From a virus: a DNA stretch of 64,000 bases. The stretch covers positions 27,112-91,111 of the IMG/VR virus record IMGVR_UViG_3300032323_001428. One strand, given 5' to 3'. Below are positions 42,091 through 51,172 of the stretch, piece after piece (within the stretch, counting starts at the first letter, position 1; each line of letters starts with the position of its first letter). Under the pieces are notes generated by a model. The model saw nothing but the letters and a program-made list of their open reading frames with translations. It was not told the origin of the DNA and made no database searches. A program made the position numbers and the translations under genes.

Positions 42091-42759
42091 ATGTTTAGTC
42101 AAATTTATTCTAACTTATGCGAAGGCAACAAGTCAAGAAAAGACAATTATAAAAAGTATTCTGGATTACACGAACATCATATTAGCCCAAAACATATGGG
42201 GGGAGATAATAGTGAAGAAAATCTTACTTATTTGAGTGTAAGAGAACATATCATAGCACATTATTTACTTTGGAAAATTTATAAAAATCCAAATGACTTA
42301 AGGTCTATGAAAATGTTGGGGGCAAATATAACACCCCAACATAGAAAAATAATAGGAGAATTTTGTAGAGATAATCAAATTGGGTTCTTCTCAATCCCAG
42401 TAGAAGAAAGAAAAGATTGGAGACTAAAAGGAATAGAAATACAAAAACGAGAATATCTAATCAATAATACTAAAAATTTCTATTATTGGAGCACAGAAGA
42501 AGGCAGAAAGGAAAGAGCATCCATTGGAGGAAAACAAAGAGCATCCACAGAATTCAATTATTGGGCATCTAATGAAGGAAGAAAAACACGAGCATCATTA
42601 GGGGGAAAGGCACATAAAGGCAAAAAGGTAATGCATTTACCAGGAACAAAAGGATGGAAAAGAATATCACCAGAAGAAGTTGATATAAAACTAAATGAAG
42701 GTTGGAAGTTTGGAACTGGAGAACCAGCACCAAACTCCAAAATCAAGAAATCTTCCTAA
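42091..42759 (+). CDS. HNH-type homing endonuclease between the two helicase halves
   Basis: A 222-aa protein and the only sizeable plus-strand gene in the window. The HNH-like core is LHEHHISPKHMGGDNSEENL, then SVREHIIAHYLLW. The C-terminal half holds repeated DNA-binding-type motifs (YYWSTEEGRKERASIGG and NYWASNEGRKTRASLGG) and a GTKGWKRISPEEV end. The gene fills the gap between intein fragments: 33 bp from the C-half ATG and a 17-bp tail-to-tail overlap with the N-half stop. Its own TATAAATA and AGGGGAA give late expression opposite to early helicase transcription. It likely spreads the split-intein insertion by cutting intact gp41 alleles (inference). Confidence 0.88.
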   Translation: MFSQIYSNLCEGNKSRKDNYKKYSGLHEHHISPKHMGGDNSEENLTYLSVREHIIAHYLLWKIYKNPNDLRSMKMLGANITPQHRKIIGEFCRDNQIGFFSIPVEERKDWRLKGIEIQKREYLINNTKNFYYWSTEEGRKERASIGGKQRASTEFNYWASNEGRKTRASLGGKAHKGKKVMHLPGTKGWKRISPEEVDIKLNEGWKFGTGEPAPNSKIKKSS

Positions 42760-43375
42760 ATCTAATTTTAACTCTAGTTTCTGGATGAACGCAACCAGCA
42801 AGTGCGATATTGAGGGTCTTATTAGGAATACCCCCTTTGGTAATTTTATTAAAATATTCCAAATCAAATGGGATTTTGTCTTCTTTTCTATGATAAGATT
42901 CATATCGTTCTTCATAATCTTTTAGGTAGTCGTGTCCAATGTGGCTATCAAATCCAATGGCAAGTGCTTCTTGCAAAATTGCTGGAATGGAATCTCTTGA
43001 CTTCTTTTCGTCTTGTCCGTCAGCAATTTTGATACTTTCCATAAGAGCAAGATAGATTGCTCGGTCTTTACACCACTTTTCAGTAGTATCTATCAACCAT
43101 TGTTTATCTGCTGGAGCATCATCAAGTTTAGAAATATAATCACAAATAATTTTGTAGGTATCTTCTGTAATATCAGTTCTTTTTTCTGTTTCAATCAAAA
43201 GAACTTCTTTTGTTGCTAGTTGTTCGTAAGCAACAATAAATTTACAAATCTCCTCAAAAACTACTTTCTCGTGAAGATTCTCAAAGTATTCATTTTTGAT
43301 GAAAGGCAATACCTTCCTACAATAATCATTATTAAATAAAAGACTTCTAAGAATTGTAGTTTCGACTTTTTCCAT
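42743..43375 (-). CDS. 41: Split gp41 helicase: N-terminal part plus intein N-fragment
   Basis: A 210-aa protein. Residues 1-194 match the N-terminal domain and linker of T4-type gp41 replicative helicase (MEKVETTILRSLLFN start; IPFDLEYFNKITKGGIPNKT), ending NIALAG inside the P-loop. The final 16 residues, CVHPETRVKIRFRKIS, are an intein N-fragment starting with the required Cys. The helicase unwinds DNA at the fork with gp61 primase. The stop overlaps the 3' end of the opposite-strand HNH gene by 17 bp. Protein trans-splicing with the 40888-42057 product would restore a helicase of about 458 aa. Confidence 0.93.
   Translation of the reverse strand: MEKVETTILRSLLFNNDYCRKVLPFIKNEYFENLHEKVVFEEICKFIVAYEQLATKEVLLIETEKRTDITEDTYKIICDYISKLDDAPADKQWLIDTTEKWCKDRAIYLALMESIKIADGQDEKKSRDSIPAILQEALAIGFDSHIGHDYLKDYEERYESYHRKEDKIPFDLEYFNKITKGGIPNKTLNIALAGCVHPETRVKIRFRKIS
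42746..42793 (-). other. Ultra-short split-intein N-fragment (IntN, 16 residues)
   Basis: The last 16 codons of the gp41 N-half: catalytic Cys1 in CVHPETRV (block A) and then a basic end before TGA. Canonical split inteins have N-fragments of about 100 residues, so this is an atypical split near the start of the intein. Confidence 0.9.
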
Positions 43376-43386
43376 TTCTCCTCTAA

Positions 43387-43938
43387 CTATGGATTTCGTT
43401 TGTGGTGAGGAGCATCGAATACAAAAGTAATCCTAACTTCATCACCAATATTTTCAGCACTATGGGGAAGTTTATTATTGAACCAAAAGAAAGTTCCAGG
43501 TTCCACAATCATAGTTTCATCCCCTACACTATACCTGTATTTTCCCTGAATGGAAAGGTGGTATCTATCTTTCGTAAGATAATAAGTACCCTCATCAATA
43601 TGAGTTCCAACAATCTCACCGACAGGTAAAGAAAGAAAAGCACAACGACGTATTTTCTTAAAATATGTCTTTAAGAATTTAAGAACTTCTGTGTGTTTTT
43701 CGTATGCTGGTGTGTGAATACAAATTTCAGTATCACCAACATATTGTCCTTCCTTTTCTATTCCACCCATTATCAGTTGAAGAACATCAACTGTAACAGT
43801 ATATTTTGTTGGGTCAAGTTGTTCTATTTTTTTATCTTTGATATTTTTTTGCGAACCCCAATCTTCTGGGTGCTTCTTTATTTGTTCTAATATTTTAGAT
43901 ACATCAATTCCAGTTTTTATGATGCGAATGTTTTTCAT
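43387..43938 (-). CDS. Aspartyl/asparaginyl beta-hydroxylase-like dioxygenase
   Basis: A 183-aa protein of the Asp/Asn beta-hydroxylase family (2-oxoglutarate/Fe(II)-dependent). The iron-binding HxD...H is seen in [10 protein letters not shown] and [10 protein letters not shown], with the 2-oxoglutarate-binding Arg region [28 protein letters not shown] matches the family beta-core. Such proteins occur often in T4-like cyanophages; the substrate protein is unknown. It overlaps uvsX by ATGA (43935-43938) and precedes the gp41 N-half by 11 nt. Confidence 0.85.
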   Translation of the reverse strand: MKNIRIIKTGIDVSKILEQIKKHPEDWGSQKNIKDKKIEQLDPTKYTVTVDVLQLIMGGIEKEGQYVGDTEICIHTPAYEKHTEVLKFLKTYFKKIRRCAFLSLPVGEIVGTHIDEGTYYLTKDRYHLSIQGKYRYSVGDETMIVEPGTFFWFNNKLPHSAENIGDEVRITFVFDAPHHKRNP

Positions 43939-44939
43939 ACTCCATAACTAAACTCTTTTTTTGCAATTTCGTCAAGTGCTTGCATTACTTCTGGAGTAAA
44001 ATACTTTTCTGGATTTTTCAGTATTTCTTTTGCGTAAAGTTTTTTACCGTCCATTTCGTACCTACCAGCAACATTCTTCCACAACCCACCCAATTCTCCA
44101 AGTTCAAGCAAACCATAATACCTATCAAGACCACGTTCATCATAGAACAAACGAATTTCAACATCTTGATTTTCTTTACTCAAACGAGACTTAGCAGTCT
44201 TTGCCTTGATAATGTTTCCAATGACTTCCGTTCCATCTTTCTCTTTTTTCTTTGAGAGATGAATAATGGTAGAAGCAGCATACTTAAGACCACTACCACC
44301 TCCCATCTCTTTAGTAGGAACATAAGCACCAATAACATCATAGGTGTGATTGGTTACAATCATAGGAATTTTTGCCTTTCCGAGTTTCAATGTAACCATA
44401 CGGAATGCACCTTTAATGAGTTGAGATTTGGTCATGTCCCTAACTTCTTTGTCATTCAGGGCATCACTAATCTCTTTACTGGTGGAAAGCATACCTAAAG
44501 AATCCAGAACAAACATACAAGGACTACGTTCCCCTTCAGGTTTCTTTAGGTAAAGGTCAACTGCCTTTAGTGCCGTGCCACGAAATTCTTCAACTGTGAC
44601 CACGTTGACAACAACCACTCTACTTGTGTCAATGCCTCTGCTTTCCAATAAGGATCTGGTGATTGCAGCTTCAGTATCAAAATACAAACAGTATCCAGTA
44701 GGATTATTATCAAGAAAATTCTTGACCACTGCCAAACTAAAGAAAGTTTTTCCTGTAGAACTTTCACCCGCAATTGCAGTGATTTTGTTACCAGATACAC
44801 CACCAAAGATACTCCCACTGACAAGAGCATTGAATATGTACGAACCCGTGTCCACATAAGTTTCAGTTTCATCAATGTCTGATGCAAGTTGTGTATATTC
44901 TCCACCAATTTCTTTTACAATATCTTTTAAAAAGTCCAT
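43935..44939 (-). CDS. uvsX: UvsX RecA-like recombinase
   Basis: The strand-exchange protein of T4-type recombination. Walker A is [11 protein letters not shown], Walker B is [13 protein letters not shown], and [20 protein letters not shown] resembles the DNA-binding loop region. Length 334 aa. It works with UvsY (58866-59294) and the gp46/gp47 nuclease in recombination-dependent replication. Its ATG shares one base with the gp43 stop. Confidence 0.95.
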   Translation of the reverse strand: MDFLKDIVKEIGGEYTQLASDIDETETYVDTGSYIFNALVSGSIFGGVSGNKITAIAGESSTGKTFFSLAVVKNFLDNNPTGYCLYFDTEAAITRSLLESRGIDTSRVVVVNVVTVEEFRGTALKAVDLYLKKPEGERSPCMFVLDSLGMLSTSKEISDALNDKEVRDMTKSQLIKGAFRMVTLKLGKAKIPMIVTNHTYDVIGAYVPTKEMGGGSGLKYAASTIIHLSKKKEKDGTEVIGNIIKAKTAKSRLSKENQDVEIRLFYDERGLDRYYGLLELGELGGLWKNVAGRYEMDGKKLYAKEILKNPEKYFTPEVMQALDEIAKKEFSYGV

Positions 44940-47434
44940 TAGTTAAAAAATGATTCAAGGTTTACTGTTTTTTCTACTCTCCAATTAATCGCGTCAAGAA
45001 TAACTTTCATTGGTTCTAAAAATGCTTTACTGAATTGTAAGTCATAATCAATGTATTTGTCTAGTCCAAATTCCTTTGGAAATTCTTGAATATAAGAAAT
45101 TACATTCTCACGAATTGGATTTGGAAGTTTTAAATAGCAAAATTTAATCTTCTCACCATTTTGAATCTTTGCATACTTCTTATCCAATTTCTTTTCTTTA
45201 ATTAGATGATTATAAAGAATTGCTCCTCTTGCGTGAATGGGAGTTCCCTTACAATAAAGAGTTGATGAAGATTTATGTTTATCTACGTCATTAATTGAAC
45301 GTGGAAATGAAATTTCTTCTGGGGGAAGTTCATTAAATGCTTTACGAAAATTATCTATAAAGGAAATCATTTCGTCTTCTGTTTTAGTCATCACAATTTT
45401 AAGAGCATCCTTAATCTTTTGACGACAAGGAGCAGGAGTAGAAGATTTAACTGCTTCCAGTCCCATAATTTTCAATTTAGGTTCATCATATCTAACACCT
45501 TCACTATCCCAGACATTCAAGATATAACGTTTTTTAGCAGTCCAGATTCCACGGTCGGCAATATTCTCCCGTTTCATCTGCATCTTTTGGTCGTATGCGT
45601 TTACATAATCCGCCAATTCTTGGTAAGAACTCTCAATATATTTTTCAAATTCCACCTCACAGACCTTATCAAGGAACCCAACAATTTCCTCAGTAGTTTT
45701 TTCTCTTCCTTTGTATACAGTCTCAACAAAAGGACCCATATTAAGGTAAATGGAATCAGTATCAGAAGCAATAACATAATCAACATCATTTGTTTTAAGA
45801 ATTTTGTTTAGGTATGAATTCATTTTACGTTCAATCCAACGAATAGAAACTTGTCCAGACATTGTGATTGCTTCAGCATTTGCTAGTTTATAATACCTGA
45901 AATACTGATTTCCAATAGCACCATAAGCACTATTAAGAGAAATCTTTTTTGCCATTTGGATATTGTTGCATCTAGAAATTTCTCTTTCCAATTCTTTCGT
46001 CTTCGTCTTTTCGTATTGCTGTTTTGCCTCCAACATCTTTTTCTTGAAGATTACACGGTCATTATACATTTTCTCCATTAGTTCTGGAAGAAACCCACGA
46101 ACGTCCTTGCGATACATCGCACCATTCGGGCATACTGCATAGTCTTTATAATCAGAAAGATCCAATTCTTTATTCAGAATTTTATCTACTGTTGCACTTG
46201 GATGTCTTGTATCAATTAAAGTTTCTGGTGAGATATTATATTGCATAATTAAATGCGGATAAAGTGAGTTCAAATCGAAACTTACTACATAATCATATTT
46301 TCCAGGTTTTGGTTCTTTTACATAAGCACCAGCAAATTTATCACTCTTCTCTGAACGATCTTTAGGGGGAATAACAATATTCCTTTTCTTTAAGTAATTA
46401 TAAATGATTGCATCCCAAGTTCTTACTTGAAAGAATACATCATTAAAATTTATTTTTGCATCATAAGCCATCGTAAAACATAGTTCAATAAGTTTCATCT
46501 TGTCTTCCAATTGGTCTACAAGTTCTACGTCTCGAATATTATAATCAATAAACTTCTGCCAATCTTTTGTATAAAAATCCTTAAAAGTTTCAAACTCAGA
46601 GTGGTCCAATTTCTTTTGACCTAGTTCCACATTTGCGATATGGTCTAGACGATAAGATTCCTGTGCTTTATAAGTAAATTTCTTATAAAGGTCAAGATAA
46701 TCAATCACAGAAACCCCAGCAACTTCATAAGAGATTTGTTCTCTTCCTTTAATTACAAGTTCTTTTCTGCGAATGTTTCCCCAAGGAGAAAGACGACGTG
46801 CTTCCTTTTCTCCGAGAATTCTATCAATTCTTCCAGCAATATAAGGAATATCATACAACTCACAGTTCCAACCTGTAATCACATCAGGAGTTTCTTTTTC
46901 CCAAAATGCGAGAAAGTGCTGAATCAAATCAATCTCATCCCTACATTCAACGTACACAACATCATTACGAGTATTAATATAAGGACGAGAAGCAAAGCAA
47001 ATGATACGCTTTGTTGCGTAGTTTTGTAATGTGATTGCTAGAAGTTCTTCAGCACAATCAAATACATTTGGGAATCCATTTTCTGATGCAACCTCAATGT
47101 CGATTGTTACGAGACGAATTTTATTAATATCAAACTTAATTTCATCTTCTGGATATGTTTGTGAAATATATTGTGCTTTGTAATTATCATTACCATAAAC
47201 AGCAAATCCTTCTACATTTTCATATTTCTTCAAAAACTCCTTACAATCAGAAATCTTTCCAGGTTGAATTGGTTCAACACTCAATCCATCAAGAGTTTTA
47301 TACTTACTTTGTTTTTTAGATGTCACATATAGAGTTGGTTGAAACTCTTCCTCTGACTGAAAATACCTACCGTCTTCATAACCACGAACCAACATTTTAT
47401 TAAATTTTTCATAGACGTTGGTATAAAATCTCAT
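44939..47434 (-). CDS. 43: T4-type DNA polymerase gp43 (family B)
   Basis: An 831-aa replicative polymerase. The 3'-5' exonuclease motifs are [10 protein letters not shown] (Exo I), [12 protein letters not shown] (Exo II) and YNIRDVELV (Exo III). Polymerase motifs are [11 protein letters not shown] (motif A), [14 protein letters not shown] (motif B) and [11 protein letters not shown] (motif C). The C-terminal SFFN is short like a clamp-binding tail. The gene is continuous, although gp43 is a known intron/intein target. It overlaps the Sm-like gene by ATGA. Confidence 0.97.
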   Translation of the reverse strand: MRFYTNVYEKFNKMLVRGYEDGRYFQSEEEFQPTLYVTSKKQSKYKTLDGLSVEPIQPGKISDCKEFLKKYENVEGFAVYGNDNYKAQYISQTYPEDEIKFDINKIRLVTIDIEVASENGFPNVFDCAEELLAITLQNYATKRIICFASRPYINTRNDVVYVECRDEIDLIQHFLAFWEKETPDVITGWNCELYDIPYIAGRIDRILGEKEARRLSPWGNIRRKELVIKGREQISYEVAGVSVIDYLDLYKKFTYKAQESYRLDHIANVELGQKKLDHSEFETFKDFYTKDWQKFIDYNIRDVELVDQLEDKMKLIELCFTMAYDAKINFNDVFFQVRTWDAIIYNYLKKRNIVIPPKDRSEKSDKFAGAYVKEPKPGKYDYVVSFDLNSLYPHLIMQYNISPETLIDTRHPSATVDKILNKELDLSDYKDYAVCPNGAMYRKDVRGFLPELMEKMYNDRVIFKKKMLEAKQQYEKTKTKELEREISRCNNIQMAKKISLNSAYGAIGNQYFRYYKLANAEAITMSGQVSIRWIERKMNSYLNKILKTNDVDYVIASDTDSIYLNMGPFVETVYKGREKTTEEIVGFLDKVCEVEFEKYIESSYQELADYVNAYDQKMQMKRENIADRGIWTAKKRYILNVWDSEGVRYDEPKLKIMGLEAVKSSTPAPCRQKIKDALKIVMTKTEDEMISFIDNFRKAFNELPPEEISFPRSINDVDKHKSSSTLYCKGTPIHARGAILYNHLIKEKKLDKKYAKIQNGEKIKFCYLKLPNPIRENVISYIQEFPKEFGLDKYIDYDLQFSKAFLEPMKVILDAINWRVEKTVNLESFFN

Positions 47435-47736
47435 TTTGTAAGTTTCAAGTATTCATTAAGTAGTTCTTTTGTTGGTTCAACAAGAGTCAAAATCTTATCT
47501 GAACTCATCATAATTTCTTCGTCATTTGTAATTCCCTTCAACCAAGGAGAAAGACTTCCATCATCAGAAATCAAATATGGTTTTACTAATCTACAATTTG
47601 GTTCTCCAAAATCAACTAATACTTCTTGAATTTCAGTGATTAAATTCAACTGATTCATTAAGATTAGAACTTGAGTTATCGGATCCGACATCATCGGTTC
47701 TTCCGATGGTTCCCCCATCATTTGATCCACTGACAT
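47431..47736 (-). CDS. Small Sm/Hfq-fold-like protein, paralogue 1
   Basis: A protein of about 101 aa resembling 47633-48058 and 56417-56806. All three share a strand pattern: an ITQVLILMNQLNLITEIQEV-type opening, a NPY/KPYL segment, a PW(L/I) segment and a DKILTLVEP-type strand. The pattern suggests an Sm/LSm-like small barrel; this is inference from the shared motif order. The start at 47736 has GAGGAA upstream; the real core begins near residue 17. It overlaps the end of paralogue 2 by about 100 bp and gp43 by 4 bp. Confidence 0.6.
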   Translation of the reverse strand: MSVDQMMGEPSEEPMMSDPITQVLILMNQLNLITEIQEVLVDFGEPNCRLVKPYLISDDGSLSPWLKGITNDEEIMMSSDKILTLVEPTKELLNEYLKLTK

Positions 47737-48058
47737 TGTAATTTCCTCTTCCATTCATTCTCTCCTCATAAGATTTTTTTAAAGTTGCTGCTGGTTCTAC
47801 AATTGTAACCACCCAATCTGGGTTAATCGCAATATCAGTATCATCAGACAAAGGAATCCAAGGATATACTGAGATATTATACGCTCTCGTTTCTGGTTGC
47901 TCTGAATCTTCCATCAATACTTGTGGTTGAGTCAGTTTAACAACATAAGGATTAGAAAAAATATAAGAAACAAGTTTATTTGTTTCTTCTGAGATTGCTT
48001 CTCTAATATCTGCGATTACATCTTCACCAGATTTTAATAATGCTAGTTTTACAGTCAT
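47633..48058 (-). CDS. Small Sm/Hfq-fold-like protein, paralogue 2
   Basis: A protein of about 141 aa. The first 90 residues have the same motif order as its paralogues (VKLALLKSGEDVIADIREA, FSNPYVVKL, SVYPWIPLSDDTDIAI, DWVVTIVEP). A Gly/Asn/Ser-rich tail of about 50 residues follows (SGSNDGGTIGRTDDVGSDN). A flexible acidic tail after a small barrel resembles Hfq or SSB-like layouts, but no family is proven. The start is the ATG at 48058; nine bases upstream is GTG. Confidence 0.6.
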   Translation of the reverse strand: MTVKLALLKSGEDVIADIREAISEETNKLVSYIFSNPYVVKLTQPQVLMEDSEQPETRAYNISVYPWIPLSDDTDIAINPDWVVTIVEPAATLKKSYEERMNGRGNYNVSGSNDGGTIGRTDDVGSDNSSSNLNESVEFNH

Positions 48059-48087
48059 TTTACTCACATACCTGTTGTAATTTTACC

Positions 48088-48131
48088 AAAAAAATGGGGG
48101 AGCGTCAACTGGTTTTTGCCAGTTGCTCCCC
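48088..48131 (-). terminator. Terminator of hsp20
   Basis: On the minus strand, a long stem CAACTGG/CCAGTTG extended by GGGGAG/CTCCCC (with a small bulge) is followed by ATTTTTTT. It lies between hsp20 and paralogue 2. Confidence 0.85.
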
Positions 48132-48156
48132 TTGCGGCAACAATATTCAATTCTAT

Positions 48157-48600
48157 TTATTTAAGTTCATACACTTTCCTTTTCTGATGCTCTGGAATGA
48201 CTCTATTCAATTTAATAGTAAGTAATCCATCCTCAAAAGAAACATCTTTAACTTCAACATCATCAGAAAGAGTCCAGGTGCGTTTAAATGCTCTCTTTGA
48301 TAATCCCTGGTGAATATATTCATCCTCAGAATTACGAACTTTTCCTGATTCTACAAAGAGTTTATTCCATTCTGTAGATACTCTGATATCATCTCTTTTA
48401 TATCCAGCAAGTGCGATTTCCAATCTAAAATCAACACCACTTTCTTTAACTAGATTGTATGGTGGATAGTTAGTATGCGTTTCAAACGCAGTATCAAACC
48501 TTTTAAACCACTCATCCATTCCAATACTATTTTTTTGAATTTCTAATAGATACTTAGCAGTTTCTGGTACTGAATAAGTAATCGAACTTGTTCCGAACAT
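48157..48600 (-). CDS. hsp20: Small heat-shock protein Hsp20
   Basis: A 147-aa alpha-crystallin-type chaperone. The crystallin domain begins FRLEIALAGYKRDDI and ends DGLLTIKLNRVIPEHQKRKV; the C-terminal anchor is reduced to EHQKRK rather than a clear IxI. Hsp20 is a common cyanophage gene that may protect phage or photosynthetic proteins during infection. A perfect AAGGAGGT lies before the ATG at 48600, and terminators lie on both sides (48088-48131 and 48675-48707), so it is a separate unit. Confidence 0.93.
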   Translation of the reverse strand: MFGTSSITYSVPETAKYLLEIQKNSIGMDEWFKRFDTAFETHTNYPPYNLVKESGVDFRLEIALAGYKRDDIRVSTEWNKLFVESGKVRNSEDEYIHQGLSKRAFKRTWTLSDDVEVKDVSFEDGLLTIKLNRVIPEHQKRKVYELK

Positions 48601-48674
48601 AATAGACCTCCTTAAAGCGTCTGTAAGTGTATAATGTCCCCGAAGGCAACATCATTAGTATATATCAAAGAACA

Positions 48675-48707
48675 TAAAAAAATGGGGAGTGTTGTTCTCC
48701 CCATTTT
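48675..48707 (-). terminator. Terminator of the regA operon
   Basis: An 11-bp stem AAAATGGGGAG/CTCCCCATTTT with a 7-nt loop, followed on the minus strand by TTTTTTTAT. The symmetric A/T arms could also work on the plus strand. Confidence 0.88.
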
Positions 48708-48708
48708 C

Positions 48709-49152
48709 TTATTCGGTTTCCTCTTCTACCCTTTTCTTTTTAGCACCAATATTATATTTGGTCTCCAAAATCCAATCTGCTTTGTCCTTATAAGCAAGAA
48801 CTTTGATTTGATTGAGTGGAGCAATATCAGTAATACCTTCTGGTTTGACGATTGTAATCAATCCCCAATCAGCAAGAAGTTGAATAATACGATTACGACG
48901 TTGTACGTCATTTACAGTAAGATTTGCGTGTTTACCATCTAAAGCAAACAATTCTTTAAAATGTACAAGGTAGTATCTACCTTGCTTATGAAGAATATGG
49001 CAAGATTGGTAAATCTTTTTCTCTTTACGTGATGCGACACCAATACGAGTGAGTGTTTCACGAACCTTCAAAAAATCGTCAGGTTCATTCAAAATCACTT
49101 CAACCATTTGGTCTTGCGACCAAATCACAATAGGTTCATTTACAACACTCAT
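48709..49152 (-). CDS. regA: RegA translational repressor
   Basis: In T4 RegA binds ribosome-start regions of early mRNAs, including gp44 and gp45, and blocks translation. The protein matches the T4 family: EPDDFLKVRETLTRIGV, KKIYQSCHILHKQGRYYLVHFKE and VQRRNRIIQLLADWGLI. At 147 aa it is somewhat longer, with an extra basic C-terminal tail. It lies in the T4 order gp44-gp62-regA and is coupled to gp62 by ATGA. Targets in this phage are inferred. Confidence 0.93.
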   Translation of the reverse strand: MSVVNEPIVIWSQDQMVEVILNEPDDFLKVRETLTRIGVASRKEKKIYQSCHILHKQGRYYLVHFKELFALDGKHANLTVNDVQRRNRIIQLLADWGLITIVKPEGITDIAPLNQIKVLAYKDKADWILETKYNIGAKKKRVEEETE

Positions 49153-49535
49153 TTTGTTCCTCCAGTTTCAAGTTTTGATTTAATAAAATCTAGTTGTGTT
49201 TTTGTCAGAATTCTCAAAGCTTGCTTTGCCTTCTCATTACTATAACCATAGTAAGATTTGACTATTTCAAGGTCTTTAATTTTTTCTTGTTTTAACCAAG
49301 GAGAGAATCTCTTCTTTTTCCTAATTATATTTATAAAAAAATCATATTGAAGTTTCTTATCTAATGAGGAGAACTTATTCATCTCATTTGCGTACATCAA
49401 ACAATCAATATGACCCGACAAACATCTGTTAATAATATAAGGAGCATACTCCTTTATAGAGGATGGGTCTTCATCCATAATATTTTTTTTATTTTGATTG
49501 ATTGAGTTCAACCAATCTTTCAATTCAATTTTCAT
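49149..49535 (-). CDS. 62: Clamp-loader small subunit gp62
   Basis: A 128-aa protein homologous to T4 gp62, the non-ATPase clamp-loader subunit (LKDWLNSINQNKKNIMDE start; YIINRCLSGHIDCLMYANEM; RKKKRFSPWLKQEKI). It forms the loader with gp44, placing gp45 on DNA. It is somewhat shorter than T4 gp62 (187 aa), as is usual in cyanophages. Confidence 0.9.
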   Translation of the reverse strand: MKIELKDWLNSINQNKKNIMDEDPSSIKEYAPYIINRCLSGHIDCLMYANEMNKFSSLDKKLQYDFFINIIRKKKRFSPWLKQEKIKDLEIVKSYYGYSNEKAKQALRILTKTQLDFIKSKLETGGTK

Positions 49536-49683
49536 TTATATAAGTTGCTGGATGAAAATTACAATACTCATTAAACACAATCTTACATTCTTTGTTAGTA
49601 AGATTACAATACTCTGCTGCCTTTGGAAGGTTCCACTTAGCAGCAAAAAGCATTTCCATTGCTTCTCTTGTTTCAGGTCTCAT
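49525..49683 (-). CDS. Small protein between gp44 and gp62 (52 aa)
   Basis: A 52-aa frame: MRPETREAMEMLFAAKWNLP, then KAAEYCNLTNKECKIVFNEYC and NFHPATYINEN. It looks like a compact helical, HTH-like protein with three cysteines. It overlaps the gp44 stop by ATGA and the gp62 start by 11 bp, so it is embedded in the clamp-loader transcript. The function is unknown. Confidence 0.7.
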   Translation of the reverse strand: MRPETREAMEMLFAAKWNLPKAAEYCNLTNKECKIVFNEYCNFHPATYINEN

Positions 49684-50624
49684 TTGAAACTACACTCACA
49701 CATAATTTCTGTTAATGCTGCTAGAAGGTTAATTTCTTGGTCAGCCACAAAACAAATTTGGTATTGGTACTTAGCAACAATAAGAACGGCAGCAGGGATA
49801 GATTGGGGTGAAAGACAATCATAACAGGCGTCATACACCCTGCGAAGAACGACACCAGGGTCGTTATCCAAGTTGGAGACCACCCACTTTCGGACTTCAG
49901 AAAAGTTTTTACTTTTGAGATGAGTAATAAGGTCATTTACAGCAACATCAGAAAAAGACGCAAGAATACCACTATCTATTTCACCACTAACAGAGTATCT
50001 TTGGCACTCATTTAGAACTCTCCTCCAATCAGGAAAATGAGAATTTATCAGTTGGGCAAGTACTTTCGGATCATATTTGATGCTTTCTTCATCCAAGATG
50101 TTTTGTAAACGCTTGAAGAAGGATCCTGCCAACTGAGCTTTTTCTCTTCCTTTGATACTGAACTCAACAACTGCACATCGGGAATGGAGGGGTTCAATGA
50201 TTTTGTTTTTGTAATTACAGGTGAAGATAAATCTACAGTTGTTATAAAACGTCTCAATATTAGCCCGTAGTAAGAGTTGAACGTCGTTTCCTGTGTTATC
50301 TGCCTCATCAATGATGATGACTTTGTGTTTACCAGTTTCTTGAAGTGAGACGGTCGAAGCAAAGTTCTTTGCTTGGTTCCGTACCGTGTCCAGAAATCGT
50401 CCTTCATCAGATCCATTGATAACATAAAAATCTACTCCCAATTCATTACATAGTGCCTTTGCTACTGTGGTCTTACCAACTCCTGGAGGTCCAGCAAGAA
50501 GCAAATTTGGAATTTCACCCTTATTTAGAAAGTCCTTAAAAGACTTCTTGATATTATCAGGCAAAATACAATCTTCAATTGTCTTTGGACGGTATTTCTC
50601 CACCCACAAAAAATTTTCACGCAT
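49680..50624 (-). CDS. 44: Clamp-loader large subunit gp44 (AAA+ ATPase)
   Basis: A 314-aa AAA+ protein of the sliding-clamp loader. Walker A is LAGPPGVGKTTVAKA, Walker B is VIIIDEADN, sensor 1 FIFTCNY and the SRC motif PLHSRCAVV. The start LWVEKYRPKTIEDCILP is typical of clamp loaders. It partners gp62 and loads gp45. Confidence 0.96.
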   Translation of the reverse strand: MRENFLWVEKYRPKTIEDCILPDNIKKSFKDFLNKGEIPNLLLAGPPGVGKTTVAKALCNELGVDFYVINGSDEGRFLDTVRNQAKNFASTVSLQETGKHKVIIIDEADNTGNDVQLLLRANIETFYNNCRFIFTCNYKNKIIEPLHSRCAVVEFSIKGREKAQLAGSFFKRLQNILDEESIKYDPKVLAQLINSHFPDWRRVLNECQRYSVSGEIDSGILASFSDVAVNDLITHLKSKNFSEVRKWVVSNLDNDPGVVLRRVYDACYDCLSPQSIPAAVLIVAKYQYQICFVADQEINLLAALTEIMCECSFK

Positions 50625-51156
50625 AATTATAAATCCAATTTGGCATTCTATCAGGAATTTTTAGGTAATTGTCCTTTACCCAAGGTTTGGACGCAACATA
50701 CTTTTGATATGCTGTTGGAGTATCAATACTTTCGTCAAGTTTAAATTCGTCGGGCATTGCCCTTGTGAATTCTACCACATTTTTATAGATAGAAATCTCT
50801 TTTCCACTTTTAGTAGCAAAGATATTCTCTGCCACTTCAAGTCCTTTCATACAAGCGTGGTCTTTACCATAACGATGCCGATACTCATTACAAAGGGCAA
50901 ATCCGTGCCGAATCAACCAAGCAAGGTTCTCGTGGGATTTTGCTGCCCATTGAGTACAAGGATGATTGCGGAACGCACCCTTCTCTGTACTGTACGGCAG
51001 ACCGTCTTTTTTGGGAATGTATCCCCAATCATAGTACCACTTGGAGAAGATGACAGAGACCATTTGACATGTCTCCAAAGGCATTTTCACTACGTGTTTG
51101 TCAGGAAGTGCCGCAGCAGAAATTACAGGACATTCATCAACGACAAAAATATTCAT
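50617..51156 (-). CDS. Conserved-looking phage protein of unknown function (179 aa)
   Basis: A 179-aa protein: MNIFVVDECPVISAAALPDK, HVVKMPLETCQMVSVIF, HPCTQWAAKSHENLAWLIRH, and CNEYRHRYGKDHACMKG, ending KIPDRMPNWIYNYA. Several His, Cys and Trp residues in conserved-looking spots suggest an enzyme or nucleic-acid protein, but no family is assigned. It lies between gp45 and gp44 and overlaps gp44 by 8 bp, pointing to a replication-linked role. Confidence 0.7.
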   Translation of the reverse strand: MNIFVVDECPVISAAALPDKHVVKMPLETCQMVSVIFSKWYYDWGYIPKKDGLPYSTEKGAFRNHPCTQWAAKSHENLAWLIRHGFALCNEYRHRYGKDHACMKGLEVAENIFATKSGKEISIYKNVVEFTRAMPDEFKLDESIDTPTAYQKYVASKPWVKDNYLKIPDRMPNWIYNYA

Positions 51157-51172
51157 AATATAAAATTAAAAA

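Noticed and set aside
42058-42102. TTG start extending the helicase C-half by 15 residues
   Set aside because: The extension overlaps the HNH gene and its promoter. The ATG at 42057 gives a clean intein start.
44939-47434. Intron or intein in gp43
   Set aside because: All polymerase motifs are continuous in one 831-aa frame.
49327-49334. TATAAATA inside gp62 as a late promoter
   Set aside because: It lies well inside the coding region, about 175 nt from the next start, and is likely chance in AT-rich sequence.
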